This document shows, piece by piece, positions 1 through 8,112 of a stretch of DNA of 37,614 nt. Position 1 is the stretch's first letter. Every line of letters starts with the position of its first letter. Source of the DNA: Arthrobacter sp. (GTDB taxonomy: Bacteria; Actinomycetota; Actinomycetes; Actinomycetales; Micrococcaceae); assembly GCA_029257465.1 (NCBI GenBank), contig JARIBG010000009.1, positions 1-37,614 of the forward strand, in the 5' to 3' direction. The translations under genes were made by a program, and so were the position numbers. The notes under the pieces were generated by a model. It was not told the origin of the DNA, did no database searches, and saw only the letters and a program-made list of their open reading frames with translations.

Positions 1-212
1 TCAAAAAACTTGGCACACTATTGAGTTCTCAAACAACACAAGCAACGGCACCAAACACAATCAAACAACCATGTCATCGCTCCGAAGCAACTTCCCAAAC
101 CTACACCCACCAACCCCACCACACAAATCCTGCTCGGCGATGTCCTGTCCGAAAGGAGTGGGCACCACCGGGTTCTGCAGGGTTCGGCCGATTGCTGTGG
201 GCGTCGGCGCGG
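1..212 (-). other. Probable 16S rRNA operon leader (5' end of rrn transcript, runs off the window)
   Basis: On the minus strand, positions 33-11 read TTGAGAACTCAATAGTGTGC-type sequence followed by CAAGTTTTTTGA. This AT-rich element is familiar from the leaders that precede 16S rRNA in Arthrobacter and other actinobacteria. A good promoter lies about 200 nt upstream of it, and no coding frame is convincing here. The mature 16S gene would begin left of position 1 and is not in the window. What is seen is the motif and promoter; identity as an rrn leader is inferred from memory of such leaders. A 16S-23S spacer is less likely because of the promoter. Confidence 0.55.
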
Positions 213-218
213 ATCTAA

Positions 219-247
219 ACGATAGCACCGGTCTCGCTGCGATGCAA
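219..247 (-). promoter_or_regulatory. Promoter for the leftward rRNA leader
   Basis: The minus strand has TTGCAT (247-242) and TATCGT (224-219) separated by exactly 17 nt, a good sigma-70-type promoter. Transcription would start near 212 and read left into the rRNA-like leader. It lies just past the glg operon hairpin, so the two units are separated. Confidence 0.55.
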
Positions 248-260
248 AACTGATGCGTGT

Positions 261-295
261 CAGCGGCAGCGCTCCTCCCTGGAGCGCCGCCGCTG
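261..295 (-). terminator. Terminator hairpin after the glgE-treS-mak/glgB operon
   Basis: Positions 261-275 pair with 281-295 (14 of 15 pairs, one A-C mismatch) around the 5-nt loop TCCCT. The hairpin begins 25 nt after the glgB stop codon, and on the minus strand a TTTT run follows about a dozen nt later. It would stop glg transcripts before the rRNA promoter. Confidence 0.55.
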
Positions 296-320
296 CGTAC
301 CAGGGAGCATCGTCCGTCGG

Positions 321-3300
321 TCAGGAGGCCTTTGGCTTGAAGTAGAGCGCCCCGAGCGGTGGGACACGGATGTCGCCGTAGGCGGGCTGTCCGTTGTGGG
401 CGCCCTCCACCGCAGTGATTTGGCCACCGTTGCCGACACCCGATCCACCGAACTCCTCGGAGTCGGTATTGAGGACTTCCGTCCACTCACCAGCCCAGGG
501 CAGTCCGACCCGGAACCCCTCGTGCGGTCCGCCCGCGAAGTTGGCGACGCACACCAGGGGGTTCCCCTGATGGTCCCAACGGATGAAGGAGAGCGTGTTG
601 TGCTCGCCGTCGTTCTCGTCGATCCACTGGAAACCCGCCGGCTCGTTGTCCCGCGTGTACATCGCGGGGGTCTGCCGGTACACGTCATTGAGCGACCGGA
701 CCAACTCCTGGACACCCTTGTGAGACGGGGTGTCGGTGAGCCACCAGTCGAGGCTGCGCTGCTCCGCCCATTCGGCCTCCTGGGCGAACTCCGTGCCCAT
801 GAAGATCAGCTGCTTGCCGGGATGGGCCCACTGGAAGGCGAGATACGCGCGCACATTGGCCAGCTGCTGCCAGCGGTCGCCGGGCATCTTCCGGAGCAGG
901 GACCCCTTGCCGTGGACCACCTCGTCGTGGCTGATGGGGAGCAGGAAGTTCTCGGTGTACGCATACACCAGCGAGAACGTCGCCTTGCCGTGGTGGTGCT
1001 TCCGGTTGATCGGATCCTCGGCGACGTACTCGAGGGTGTCGTGCATCCAGCCCATGTTCCACTTGATGCCGAAGCCCAGGCCACCACTGCTGGTGGGCCT
1101 GGTCACGCCGTCGAACGCCGTCGACTCCTCGGCGATCATGACGATCCCCGGGGCCCTCCGGTAGGCGGTCGCATTGACCTCCTGCAGAAAGGAGATGGCC
1201 TCCAGGTTCTCACGGCCACCGAACCTGTTCGGCCTCCACTGGCCTTCCTCGCGTGAGTAGTCCAGGTAGAGCATCGACGCCACGGCGTCGACGCGGAGGC
1301 CGTCGATGTGGAACTCCTCGAGCCAGTAGAGCGCGTTGGCCACGAGGAAGTTGCGTACCTCGCGACGCCCGAAGTCGAAGATGAGCGTCCCCCAGTCCTG
1401 GTGCTCGCCCAGGAACGGATCACCATGCTCATAGAGGGTTCCGCCGTCGAACTTGGCCAGCGCCCACTCGTCCTTCGGGAAGTGGGCGGGAACCCAGTCC
1501 ATGATGACGCCGATGCCCGCCTGGTGCAGCCGGTCGACGAGGTACTTGAAGTCGTCCGGGGACCCGAAGCGCGACGTCGGGGCGAAGTAGGAGGTGACCT
1601 GGTAGCCCCAGGACCCTCCGAACGGGTGCTCAGCGACCGGCATCAGCTCCACATGGGTGAAGCCCTGCCAGGACACGTACTCGACGAGCTGCTCCGCAAG
1701 TTCGCGGTACCCGAGGCCCTGGCGCCAGGACGCCAGATGAACCTCGTACACGCTCATCGGAGCATTGTGCGGGTCGGTCCGAGCGCGCGCCTGCATCCAC
1801 GCGTCGTCGTCGAACACGTGGGTGGACTCCACCACCATGGACCCGGTCAGCGGGGGGATCTCGGTCCCTCGGGCCATGGGGTCGGCCTTCTCGCGCCACT
1901 GACCGTCGCTACCCAAGATCTCGAACTTGTAGCGGGTGCCCGCACCGGCGTCGGGAATGAAGATCTCCCAGACACCGGTGGAACCGAGCACGCGCATCGC
2001 ATTGACGCTGCCGTCCCACCCGTTGAAGTCCCCCATGACGCGGACGGCGCGCGCACCGGGGGCCCAGACCGCGAAGGACACGCCCTCGATATCACCCAGG
2101 ACGGAGGAGTAGTGACGGACATGCGCGCCGAGCGCCGTCCACAGTGTCTCGTGCCGTCCCTCACCGATCAGGTGCAGGTCGATCTCGCCGAGCGTCGGCA
2201 GGAATCGGTAGGGATCGTCGAGGACCGTCGATTCGCCGTCGTAGGTCACCTCGAGGCGGTAGTCGGGGACGTGACCGGCGGTCTCGGCCTGGAGGGCCCC
2301 CACCCAGATGCCGTTGTGTTCGTGCCGCAGTTCCGTGCGCCCGGTGCCGGTGAGGACGACGACGGACCGGGCCAGTCGCCGCAGCGTCCTGATCGTGACG
2401 ACGTCGTCGTCCGCAAGGTGCGCGCCCAGCACCGCATGGGGTTGGCTGTGGGTGCCCTCGGACACCTGCTGCAGGAGGGACTGCTCGACCTCCACCGGTT
2501 CGAGGACCGGCGTCGCGGGAGCGGACGTTTCATCACCGGACGACCCGGCCGTCTCCTTCACGGTCTCCACCGTCTCCATCACGGCATCCATCAACGTGTC
2601 CGTGACACTGTCAGCGACGGCTGAGGCCGCCTTCCTGGCCTTCGTGGCCGCGGACTTCGTCTTGCCTGCCACGGTTTTCGCGGTCTTCGCCGTCTTCTTC
2701 GCGACGCTGTCGTCGTCGGGGCCCGCGCCCGGTTCGGTGTTCTGGGAGGAGTTCATGTCAGCTGCTTTCGTAGCGTCCGCCCCGGGCTCTCGGCCCAGAG
2801 CGCGTCGGACGTCCCGGACGGGCATTTCGACCCAGCCCGGCCTGTTGCGGATCTCGTAGACGACTTCGTACAGGGCCTTGTCGAGCCAGAGCGCCCTGAA
2901 GAGTGGTCCGGCCGTGTCGACCCGGGCACCGGCATCGTCCGCGTAGCCCTCGAGGAACGCCTCGCGCGCGGCCGCGGACCACTGCTCGGTCGCTGCGGCG
3001 TCGGAGGAGCCCACGGCGGAGGCGCCGCGGGATGCTGCTGCGTACTCGAGCGACCGCACCATGCCGACGACGTCGCGCAGAGGCACGTCGGGAACACTCC
3101 GTTCGGCGGTGGGCCGGAGAGGCTCGCCCTCGAAGTCGATGATGAGCCAGCCGCCGTCGGGTGCCTGCAGGATCTGGCCGAGATGCAGATCGGCGTGGAT
3201 CCGCTGCAGCGGCGGGATCTCCTCGAGCTTCTCCACGTCCCGGATGACCTGGTCCACCTCAGCGCCGAGCGGCCCGACGACGTCGCCGGCCTCGTCCCAG

Positions 3301-4178
3301 GCCCAGCGGATGCGCTGGGACAGAGCTTCCCTGAAGTCCTTCTTCTCGGCCTCCGTCGCCTCGCGACTACCGAAGGCGCCGTCGAGCTGGCGGTGGATCC
3401 GGGCCACGGCTCCTCCGAGGCCGCGTGCCTCCTCCGTGAAGTCGGTAGCCGTCGACGCGGCCAGCGATGCGGTGCGCCAGGCGTCGGTGCTGCCCTCGAC
3501 GAAATCGCGCAGGACACTCACGTGACCGGTGACGACGGTGCCCGGTGTGCCGTGCGCCTCCTGCCACGAACCGGTGACCCAGCCGAAGGTGTCAGGGGTG
3601 TCCTTCGATCCTTCGGCGGTGAGCCCGGCGCTGATCTGCACGTCGGGGCTCTCCCCGGAGGCGAGGACGCGGAAGAACTTCACGATCATGGACCCCGCGC
3701 CGGCTCCGTAGACCACGGAGGTGTTGGACTGCTCGCCGTGGAGGATCTTGACGGGCTGCTCCTCACCGGGTTCCTGCAGCACCGGTTCCTTGACGACGAC
3801 GCCGGTCAAGGTCCCGTCGGAGGAGCTCGCACCCGTGAGGATGTATGTCACCCACAGGCGCACGAAGTCGGCGTCGTGGGTGGCGTCATAGGCCCAGCGA
3901 GTACCGAGTGCGGGATGCTCGACCCGTCCGATGAGTGCGGCATCGACGCCCTCGAGCGGTTCGCTCCGGTAGCTGATGGGTACGCTCACCACATCCGTGC
4001 GCCGCCCCGACTCGACCGCAAGGAAATTCACCTCGAAGCCTGCGGCACCCGCAGGATCCTCGAGGACTGTCCCACCGGCCACGGTGAGTGCCACCGAGCG
4101 CCCCTTCGCAGGGAACCACCGTTGGGACGGCAACCATTCGGTGAGGACGTCGGGAATGAACGGGGTGTGGGTGGTCAC
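321..4178 (-). CDS. glgB: Fused maltokinase - 1,4-alpha-glucan branching enzyme (Mak-GlgB)
   Basis: A single frame of 1285 codons encodes two enzymes. Residues 1-474 are a maltokinase, which makes maltose 1-phosphate from maltose and ATP. Its N-terminal cap reads LTEWLPSQRWFPAKGR, and the catalytic loop HADLHLGQ (H328, D330) and IIDFE (D348) are of the aminoglycoside-phosphotransferase type. Residues 475 to about 560 are a Lys/Ala-rich linker. The rest is GlgB, with an N-terminal beta-sandwich and CBM48, then the GH13 barrel with DGLRVDAV (nucleophile D964), IAEEST (acid/base E1017) and SHDEVVHGKGS. The GTG start overlaps the treS stop as GTGA, with GGAGG about 10 nt upstream. The only stop available to the maltokinase frame is that of GlgB. 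An in-frame ATG at 2756 could give separate GlgB (811 aa) but has only a weak ribosome site. Product assignments are firm; whether one or two proteins are made is open. Confidence 0.9.
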   Translation of the reverse strand: MTTHTPFIPDVLTEWLPSQRWFPAKGRSVALTVAGGTVLEDPAGAAGFEVNFLAVESGRRTDVVSVPISYRSEPLEGVDAALIGRVEHPALGTRWAYDATHDADFVRLWVTYILTGASSSDGTLTGVVVKEPVLQEPGEEQPVKILHGEQSNTSVVYGAGAGSMIVKFFRVLASGESPDVQISAGLTAEGSKDTPDTFGWVTGSWQEAHGTPGTVVTGHVSVLRDFVEGSTDAWRTASLAASTATDFTEEARGLGGAVARIHRQLDGAFGSREATEAEKKDFREALSQRIRWAWDEAGDVVGPLGAEVDQVIRDVEKLEEIPPLQRIHADLHLGQILQAPDGGWLIIDFEGEPLRPTAERSVPDVPLRDVVGMVRSLEYAAASRGASAVGSSDAAATEQWSAAAREAFLEGYADDAGARVDTAGPLFRALWLDKALYEVVYEIRNRPGWVEMPVRDVRRALGREPGADATKAADMNSSQNTEPGAGPDDDSVAKKTAKTAKTVAGKTKSAATKARKAASAVADSVTDTLMDAVMETVETVKETAGSSGDETSAPATPVLEPVEVEQSLLQQVSEGTHSQPHAVLGAHLADDDVVTIRTLRRLARSVVVLTGTGRTELRHEHNGIWVGALQAETAGHVPDYRLEVTYDGESTVLDDPYRFLPTLGEIDLHLIGEGRHETLWTALGAHVRHYSSVLGDIEGVSFAVWAPGARAVRVMGDFNGWDGSVNAMRVLGSTGVWEIFIPDAGAGTRYKFEILGSDGQWREKADPMARGTEIPPLTGSMVVESTHVFDDDAWMQARARTDPHNAPMSVYEVHLASWRQGLGYRELAEQLVEYVSWQGFTHVELMPVAEHPFGGSWGYQVTSYFAPTSRFGSPDDFKYLVDRLHQAGIGVIMDWVPAHFPKDEWALAKFDGGTLYEHGDPFLGEHQDWGTLIFDFGRREVRNFLVANALYWLEEFHIDGLRVDAVASMLYLDYSREEGQWRPNRFGGRENLEAISFLQEVNATAYRRAPGIVMIAEESTAFDGVTRPTSSGGLGFGIKWNMGWMHDTLEYVAEDPINRKHHHGKATFSLVYAYTENFLLPISHDEVVHGKGSLLRKMPGDRWQQLANVRAYLAFQWAHPGKQLIFMGTEFAQEAEWAEQRSLDWWLTDTPSHKGVQELVRSLNDVYRQTPAMYTRDNEPAGFQWIDENDGEHNTLSFIRWDHQGNPLVCVANFAGGPHEGFRVGLPWAGEWTEVLNTDSEEFGGSGVGNGGQITAVEGAHNGQPAYGDIRVPPLGALYFKPKAS

Positions 4179-5944
4179 TGGCTGATGGCCTCCGGGAGCG
4201 CGATGACGGGCATGGCCTGGGTGTGCGGGGATGACGTGTTCGAGCTGGCCGAACGCACCCGCAGCCAGAAGAAGTCGTGGCTGCCCAGGGTCAGGGTGAT
4301 CTCGCCGTCGTCGGCGAAGGCAGGGAAGATCGCTCCCCCGAAGAGGTCGCGCAGGCCGCGGCCGGCGTACTCGGGAAGCCGCATCCGCGCCGCGACGGGG
4401 TGCTGCGACAGATTGAAGATGCACAGCACCGACTCCGACTGCTCGTCCTCGGCATTGGCCTCGGGGATCTCGCGGACGAAGGCCAGCACGTTCTCGGACT
4501 CGACCGGCACGTTGCGGTAGGCACCTAGACCGAACGCCGGATGCGCCTTGCGTACCGCGAGCATCTGGCGGAGCCAGTGCAGGAGCGAACTCGACGTCGC
4601 CATCTGCGCCTCCACGTTCACGTGGTTGTAGTGATAGACGAGCGACTGGACCACCGGGAGGTACAGCTTCCCCGGGTCCACCGGGGAGAAGCCCGCGTTG
4701 CGGTCCGGGTTCCACTGCATGGGAGTGCGCGAGGCGTCCCTGTCCTCGAGCCAGATGTTGTCTCCCATCCCGATCTCGTCCCCGTAGTACAGGAAGGGGC
4801 TGCCCGGCAGGGAGAGCAGCAGGGCGTGGATGAGCTCCACCTCGGCCCGCGAGTTGTCGAGCAGAGGGGACAGACGACGGCGGATACCCACGTTGGCGCG
4901 CATGCGCGGGTCCGGCGCGTACCAGCCGAGCATCGCCTCGCGCTCCTCGTTCGTGACCATCTCCAGCGTGAGCTCGTCGTGGTTCCGCAGGAAGGTCCCC
5001 CACTGGGCACCGGCGGGAATGTCCGGGGTGTCCCTCATGGTCTCGATGATGGGCGCCGCCTTCTGGTCGCGCAGCGCGTAGAAGAGCCGCGGCATGATGG
5101 GGAAGTGGAAGGACATGTGGCACTCGGGGCCGTCCTCGTCACCGAAGTACTCCACCACCTCATCGGGCATCTGGTTCGCCTCGGCGATGATGACCCGCCC
5201 CGGGTAGTTCTCGTCGACCATGGCACGCAGGCGCTTGAGGAACTCGTGGGTCTTGGGCAGGTTCTCGCAGTTCGTCCCCTCCTCCTCGAAGAGGTAGGGG
5301 ATGGCGTCCGCGCGGAAGCCGTCGATGCCCTGGTCGAGCCAGAAGCGCACGACGTCGAAGATGGCCTCCTGCACTGCAGGGTTCTCGAAATTGAGATCCG
5401 GCTGGTGGCTGAAGAATCGATGCCAGAAGAACTGCCGACGGACCGGGTCGAAGGTCCAGTTGGATTCCTCGGTGTCGACGAAGATGATGCGGGCGTCCTC
5501 GTACTTCTCGTCGGTGTCGCTCCAGACGTAGAAGTCACCGAAGGGCCCCTCCGGGTTGCTGCGGGACTCCTGGAACCACTGGTGCTGGTCCGAGGTGTGG
5601 TTCACGGGCAGATCGATGATGACCCGGACCCCGCGCGCGTGGGCCTCGGCGACGAGTCGCTTGAAGTCGCTCATGGACCCGAACTCGTCGAGGACGTCGT
5701 AGTAGTCCGAGATGTCGTATCCGCCGTCGCGCAACGGGGACTCGAAGAACGGTGGGAGCCAGAGGCAGTCGATACCGAGCCACTGCAGGTAGTCGAGCTT
5801 CTCGATGAGCCCGGACAGGTCACCCGAGCCGTCACCGTTCGCATCGGCGAAGCCACGGATCATGACCTCGTAGAAGACCGCCTTGCGGTACCAGTGGGGG
5901 TCGTGGGCAAGCCCGGGTGCATTCAGCTGGAAGGGGTTGACCAC
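4175..5944 (-). CDS. treS: Trehalose synthase (maltose alpha-D-glucosyltransferase)
   Basis: TreS interconverts trehalose and maltose in the cytoplasm and feeds maltose to the maltokinase encoded next. The 589-aa product has the usual family length. It opens with WYRKAVFYEVMIRGF and carries the GH13 motifs DLPVNHTSDQH, GIDGFRADAIPYL (nucleophile D213), IIAEANQMP (acid/base E255) and FLRNHDELTLEM. The 42-residue spacing between D213 and E255 matches that of characterised mycobacterial TreS. The chosen start is GTG GTC AAC at 5944, with AGGAG 9 nt upstream; it overlaps the 3' end of glgE by 22 nt. The stop overlaps the maltokinase start by 4 nt, so translation is probably coupled. The frame stays open far upstream, but that part is a shadow of glgE. 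Confidence 0.93.
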   Translation of the reverse strand: MVNPFQLNAPGLAHDPHWYRKAVFYEVMIRGFADANGDGSGDLSGLIEKLDYLQWLGIDCLWLPPFFESPLRDGGYDISDYYDVLDEFGSMSDFKRLVAEAHARGVRVIIDLPVNHTSDQHQWFQESRSNPEGPFGDFYVWSDTDEKYEDARIIFVDTEESNWTFDPVRRQFFWHRFFSHQPDLNFENPAVQEAIFDVVRFWLDQGIDGFRADAIPYLFEEEGTNCENLPKTHEFLKRLRAMVDENYPGRVIIAEANQMPDEVVEYFGDEDGPECHMSFHFPIMPRLFYALRDQKAAPIIETMRDTPDIPAGAQWGTFLRNHDELTLEMVTNEEREAMLGWYAPDPRMRANVGIRRRLSPLLDNSRAEVELIHALLLSLPGSPFLYYGDEIGMGDNIWLEDRDASRTPMQWNPDRNAGFSPVDPGKLYLPVVQSLVYHYNHVNVEAQMATSSSLLHWLRQMLAVRKAHPAFGLGAYRNVPVESENVLAFVREIPEANAEDEQSESVLCIFNLSQHPVAARMRLPEYAGRGLRDLFGGAIFPAFADDGEITLTLGSHDFFWLRVRSASSNTSSPHTQAMPVIALPEAISQ

Positions 5945-7983
5945 TGGCGCTGTCTCCTGATCGAAAGAATATGGGCGGGTTCCACATGGGGGTCGAGCCG
6001 TACGTAGTTGCTCTCGCCCCAGCTGAAGGTCTGACCGGTGACGAGGTCGTCGACGAGGAACGTACCGTTCTCGTCGACGTCGTCGGGAGCGAGATCGAGC
6101 TGGGAGAGATCGAGCCATACGGTGCTCTCCCGCGTGCCATGCGGGTCGACGTTCACGACGACGATGATGGTGTCCTTGCCCTCGTCCGTCCGCTTGTGCT
6201 TGGAGAAGACGAGGGTCGCCGGATCGTCGCTGGCGTGGAGACTCAGATTCTCGAGGTCCCCGAGCGCCGGGTGCGAGCGGCGGATGGCGTTGAGCCTCGT
6301 GATGAACGGCGCGAGGGACCGCCCCTCCGCCTCGGCGGCCGCGTAGTCCCGGGGGCGGTACTGGAACTTCTCGTTGTCGATGTACTCCTCGGCGCCCGGC
6401 CGGGCGACGTGCTCGAAGAGTTCGTATCCCGAGTAGACACCCCACAGCGGGCTGGCCATGGACGCGAGGACGGCGCGGATCCTGAAGGCGGCAGGACCGC
6501 CGTACTGGAGGTACTCGGTCAGGATGTCGGGGGTGTTGACGAAGAAGTTCGGCCGGAAGAACGCCGGCGAGACCGTGCTGATCTCGGTGAAGTACTCCTC
6601 GAGTTCGGTCTTCGTGTTGCGCCAGGTGAAGTAGGAGTAGGACTGCTGGAACCCGGCACGGCCGAGGGCGTGCATCATGGGGGGCCGGGTGAACGCCTCG
6701 GCCAGGAAGATGACGTCGGGATGCTCTTCGTTGACCCGGGCGATGAGCCACTCCCAGAACTGCAGGGGCTTCGTGTGCGGATTGTCAACGCGGAAGATCT
6801 TCACCCCGTGGGAGATCCACAGCAGGACGATCCGCAGTACCTCCTCGGAGATGCCCTGCGGGTCGTTGTCGAAGTTGATGGGGTAGATGTCCTGGTACTT
6901 CTTCGGCGGGTTCTCCGCGTAGGCGATGGAACCGTCCACCCGCGTGGTGAACCACTCGGGGTTGGTGGTGACCCAGGGGTGGTCCGGTGCTGCCTGCAGC
7001 GCCAGATCGAGTGCGACCTCGAGATCGAGCTCGTTGGCCCGCGCGACGAAGGCGTCGAAGTCCTCGAAGGTCCCCAGCTCCGGGTGGATGGCGTCGTGCC
7101 CGCCGTCCTCCGAGCCGATGGCCCAGGGAGAACCCGGATCGTTCGGCCCCGCCGTGAGGGTGTTGTTCGGTCCTTTGCGGTGCACGCGGCCGATCGGGTG
7201 GATGGGCGGCAGGTAGACGACGTCGAAGTTCATCGCCGCGACGGCGTCGAGACGCTTGGTGGCCTGACGGAAGGTACCGGAGGTCCACTCCGCGGTCTCA
7301 GGGTCGTAGTGGGCGCCCTCGGAGCGGGGGAAGAACTCGTACCAGGCACCCCGGCCCGCCAGTTCGCGTTCGACGTCGATCGGGTAGTGGCGGGACTCGG
7401 TGACCAGGGAGCGGATCGGTTCACGCCTGATCGCCTCGTGGACCTCGGGCGAGAGGCCGGCGGCCAGGCGGTCCTCGACGCTTCTGTCCGTATCGGCCAG
7501 TGCCCGGGCCGTGGCGCGGAAGAGCGTGGCGTCGGCCTCGGAGCGCTCGTCGGCCGCGGTCTCGAAGAGTGCCGTTCCCTCGGCGAGCATCAGCTCGACG
7601 TCGACGCCGGCGGCGATCTTGATCGTCGCGTCGTGCTCCCAGGTCCCGAAGACGTCGGACCAGCCCTCGATGGTGAAGGAGTGCGCTCCCCTGGTGCGCG
7701 GCGTCAGGGTCCCGGCCCAGCGGTCGAGCCCAGAGCCGACCGGCGTCATGCGTACCCGCTGTGCCTCTACGCGCCGCGGGTCGTAGAGGACAGCGGACAC
7801 GCCGAGCTGATCGTGGCCCTCCCTGAAGACGGTCGCGCCGATCGAGAGGTCCGAGTCGGGAATGGCCTTGGCCGGGAACCGGCCGTCCTCCACGACGGGG
7901 CTCACCGCGGTGATGGGGATGCGGCCGAAGCGCAGTCCCTCGGGATACCGGGCGTCCGATTGTTCTTCGCTGGTGGTTCTCAC
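5923..7983 (-). CDS. glgE: Alpha-1,4-glucan:maltose-1-phosphate maltosyltransferase
   Basis: GlgE transfers maltose from maltose 1-phosphate to alpha-1,4-glucan and is first in this operon. The protein (686 aa from GTG 7983) starts with an N-terminal beta domain containing RFGRIPI. Its GH13 barrel carries YLPPIHPIGRVHRKGPNN, IFRVDNPHTKP (nucleophile D400) and FLAEAFTRPPMM (acid/base E429). The 29-residue gap between these two residues matches Streptomyces GlgE. There are two possible starts. ATG at 8007 has AGGA 7 nt upstream and adds 8 residues. GTG at 7983 sits 7 nt after a TAACGT -10 hexamer and would be leaderless. I chose the GTG because the longer form would place the -10 inside the gene, and it matches a pattern seen at many genes here. 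Function is secure; the start is not. Confidence 0.92.
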   Translation of the reverse strand: MRTTSEEQSDARYPEGLRFGRIPITAVSPVVEDGRFPAKAIPDSDLSIGATVFREGHDQLGVSAVLYDPRRVEAQRVRMTPVGSGLDRWAGTLTPRTRGAHSFTIEGWSDVFGTWEHDATIKIAAGVDVELMLAEGTALFETAADERSEADATLFRATARALADTDRSVEDRLAAGLSPEVHEAIRREPIRSLVTESRHYPIDVERELAGRGAWYEFFPRSEGAHYDPETAEWTSGTFRQATKRLDAVAAMNFDVVYLPPIHPIGRVHRKGPNNTLTAGPNDPGSPWAIGSEDGGHDAIHPELGTFEDFDAFVARANELDLEVALDLALQAAPDHPWVTTNPEWFTTRVDGSIAYAENPPKKYQDIYPINFDNDPQGISEEVLRIVLLWISHGVKIFRVDNPHTKPLQFWEWLIARVNEEHPDVIFLAEAFTRPPMMHALGRAGFQQSYSYFTWRNTKTELEEYFTEISTVSPAFFRPNFFVNTPDILTEYLQYGGPAAFRIRAVLASMASPLWGVYSGYELFEHVARPGAEEYIDNEKFQYRPRDYAAAEAEGRSLAPFITRLNAIRRSHPALGDLENLSLHASDDPATLVFSKHKRTDEGKDTIIVVVNVDPHGTRESTVWLDLSQLDLAPDDVDENGTFLVDDLVTGQTFSWGESNYVRLDPHVEPAHILSIRRQRQWSTPSS

Positions 7984-7990
7984 TCCCACG

Positions 7991-7996
7991 ACGTTA
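7991..7996 (-). promoter_or_regulatory. Putative -10 of the glgE operon (leaderless type)
   Basis: TAACGT on the minus strand ends 7 nt before GTG 7983, so transcription would begin at or beside the start codon. No convincing -35 is visible, which is common in actinobacteria. The whole interval 7984-8112 serves as a divergent promoter region for glgE and glgP. Confidence 0.4.
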
Positions 7997-8100
7997 GCGA
8001 TTAACATCCCGATTTCCTAAGAGGACTCCGCCCGGGACCGGGCCCGGCGTCTTATCCCGCCGTTCGGCGTCACCTGCCTTTCCCGGTGGGGCAGGTGCGC

Positions 8101-8106
8101 TAGCGT
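8101..8106 (+). promoter_or_regulatory. Putative -10 of glgP (leaderless type)
   Basis: TAGCGT ends 6 nt before the GTG start at 8113, the geometry of a leaderless transcript. There is no good -35 and no Shine-Dalgarno beyond GAAAGG directly next to the start codon. Confidence 0.4.
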
Positions 8107-8112
8107 GAAAGG

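Noticed and set aside
61-715. Overlapping open frames on both strands near the left edge
   Set aside because: They are Arg/Pro-rich, have no family resemblance, and coincide with the rRNA leader or with the 3' end of glgB in another frame.
4179-5123. Upstream extension of the maltokinase-GlgB frame to 5123
   Set aside because: The extra 315 residues are low-complexity and lie over treS in another frame. The GTGA overlap with a ribosome site at 4178 is the sensible start.
5971-8004. 677-codon plus-strand frame opposite glgE
   Set aside because: It is the antisense shadow of glgE typical of high-GC codon use, rich in E, V, G, R and D, with no domain.
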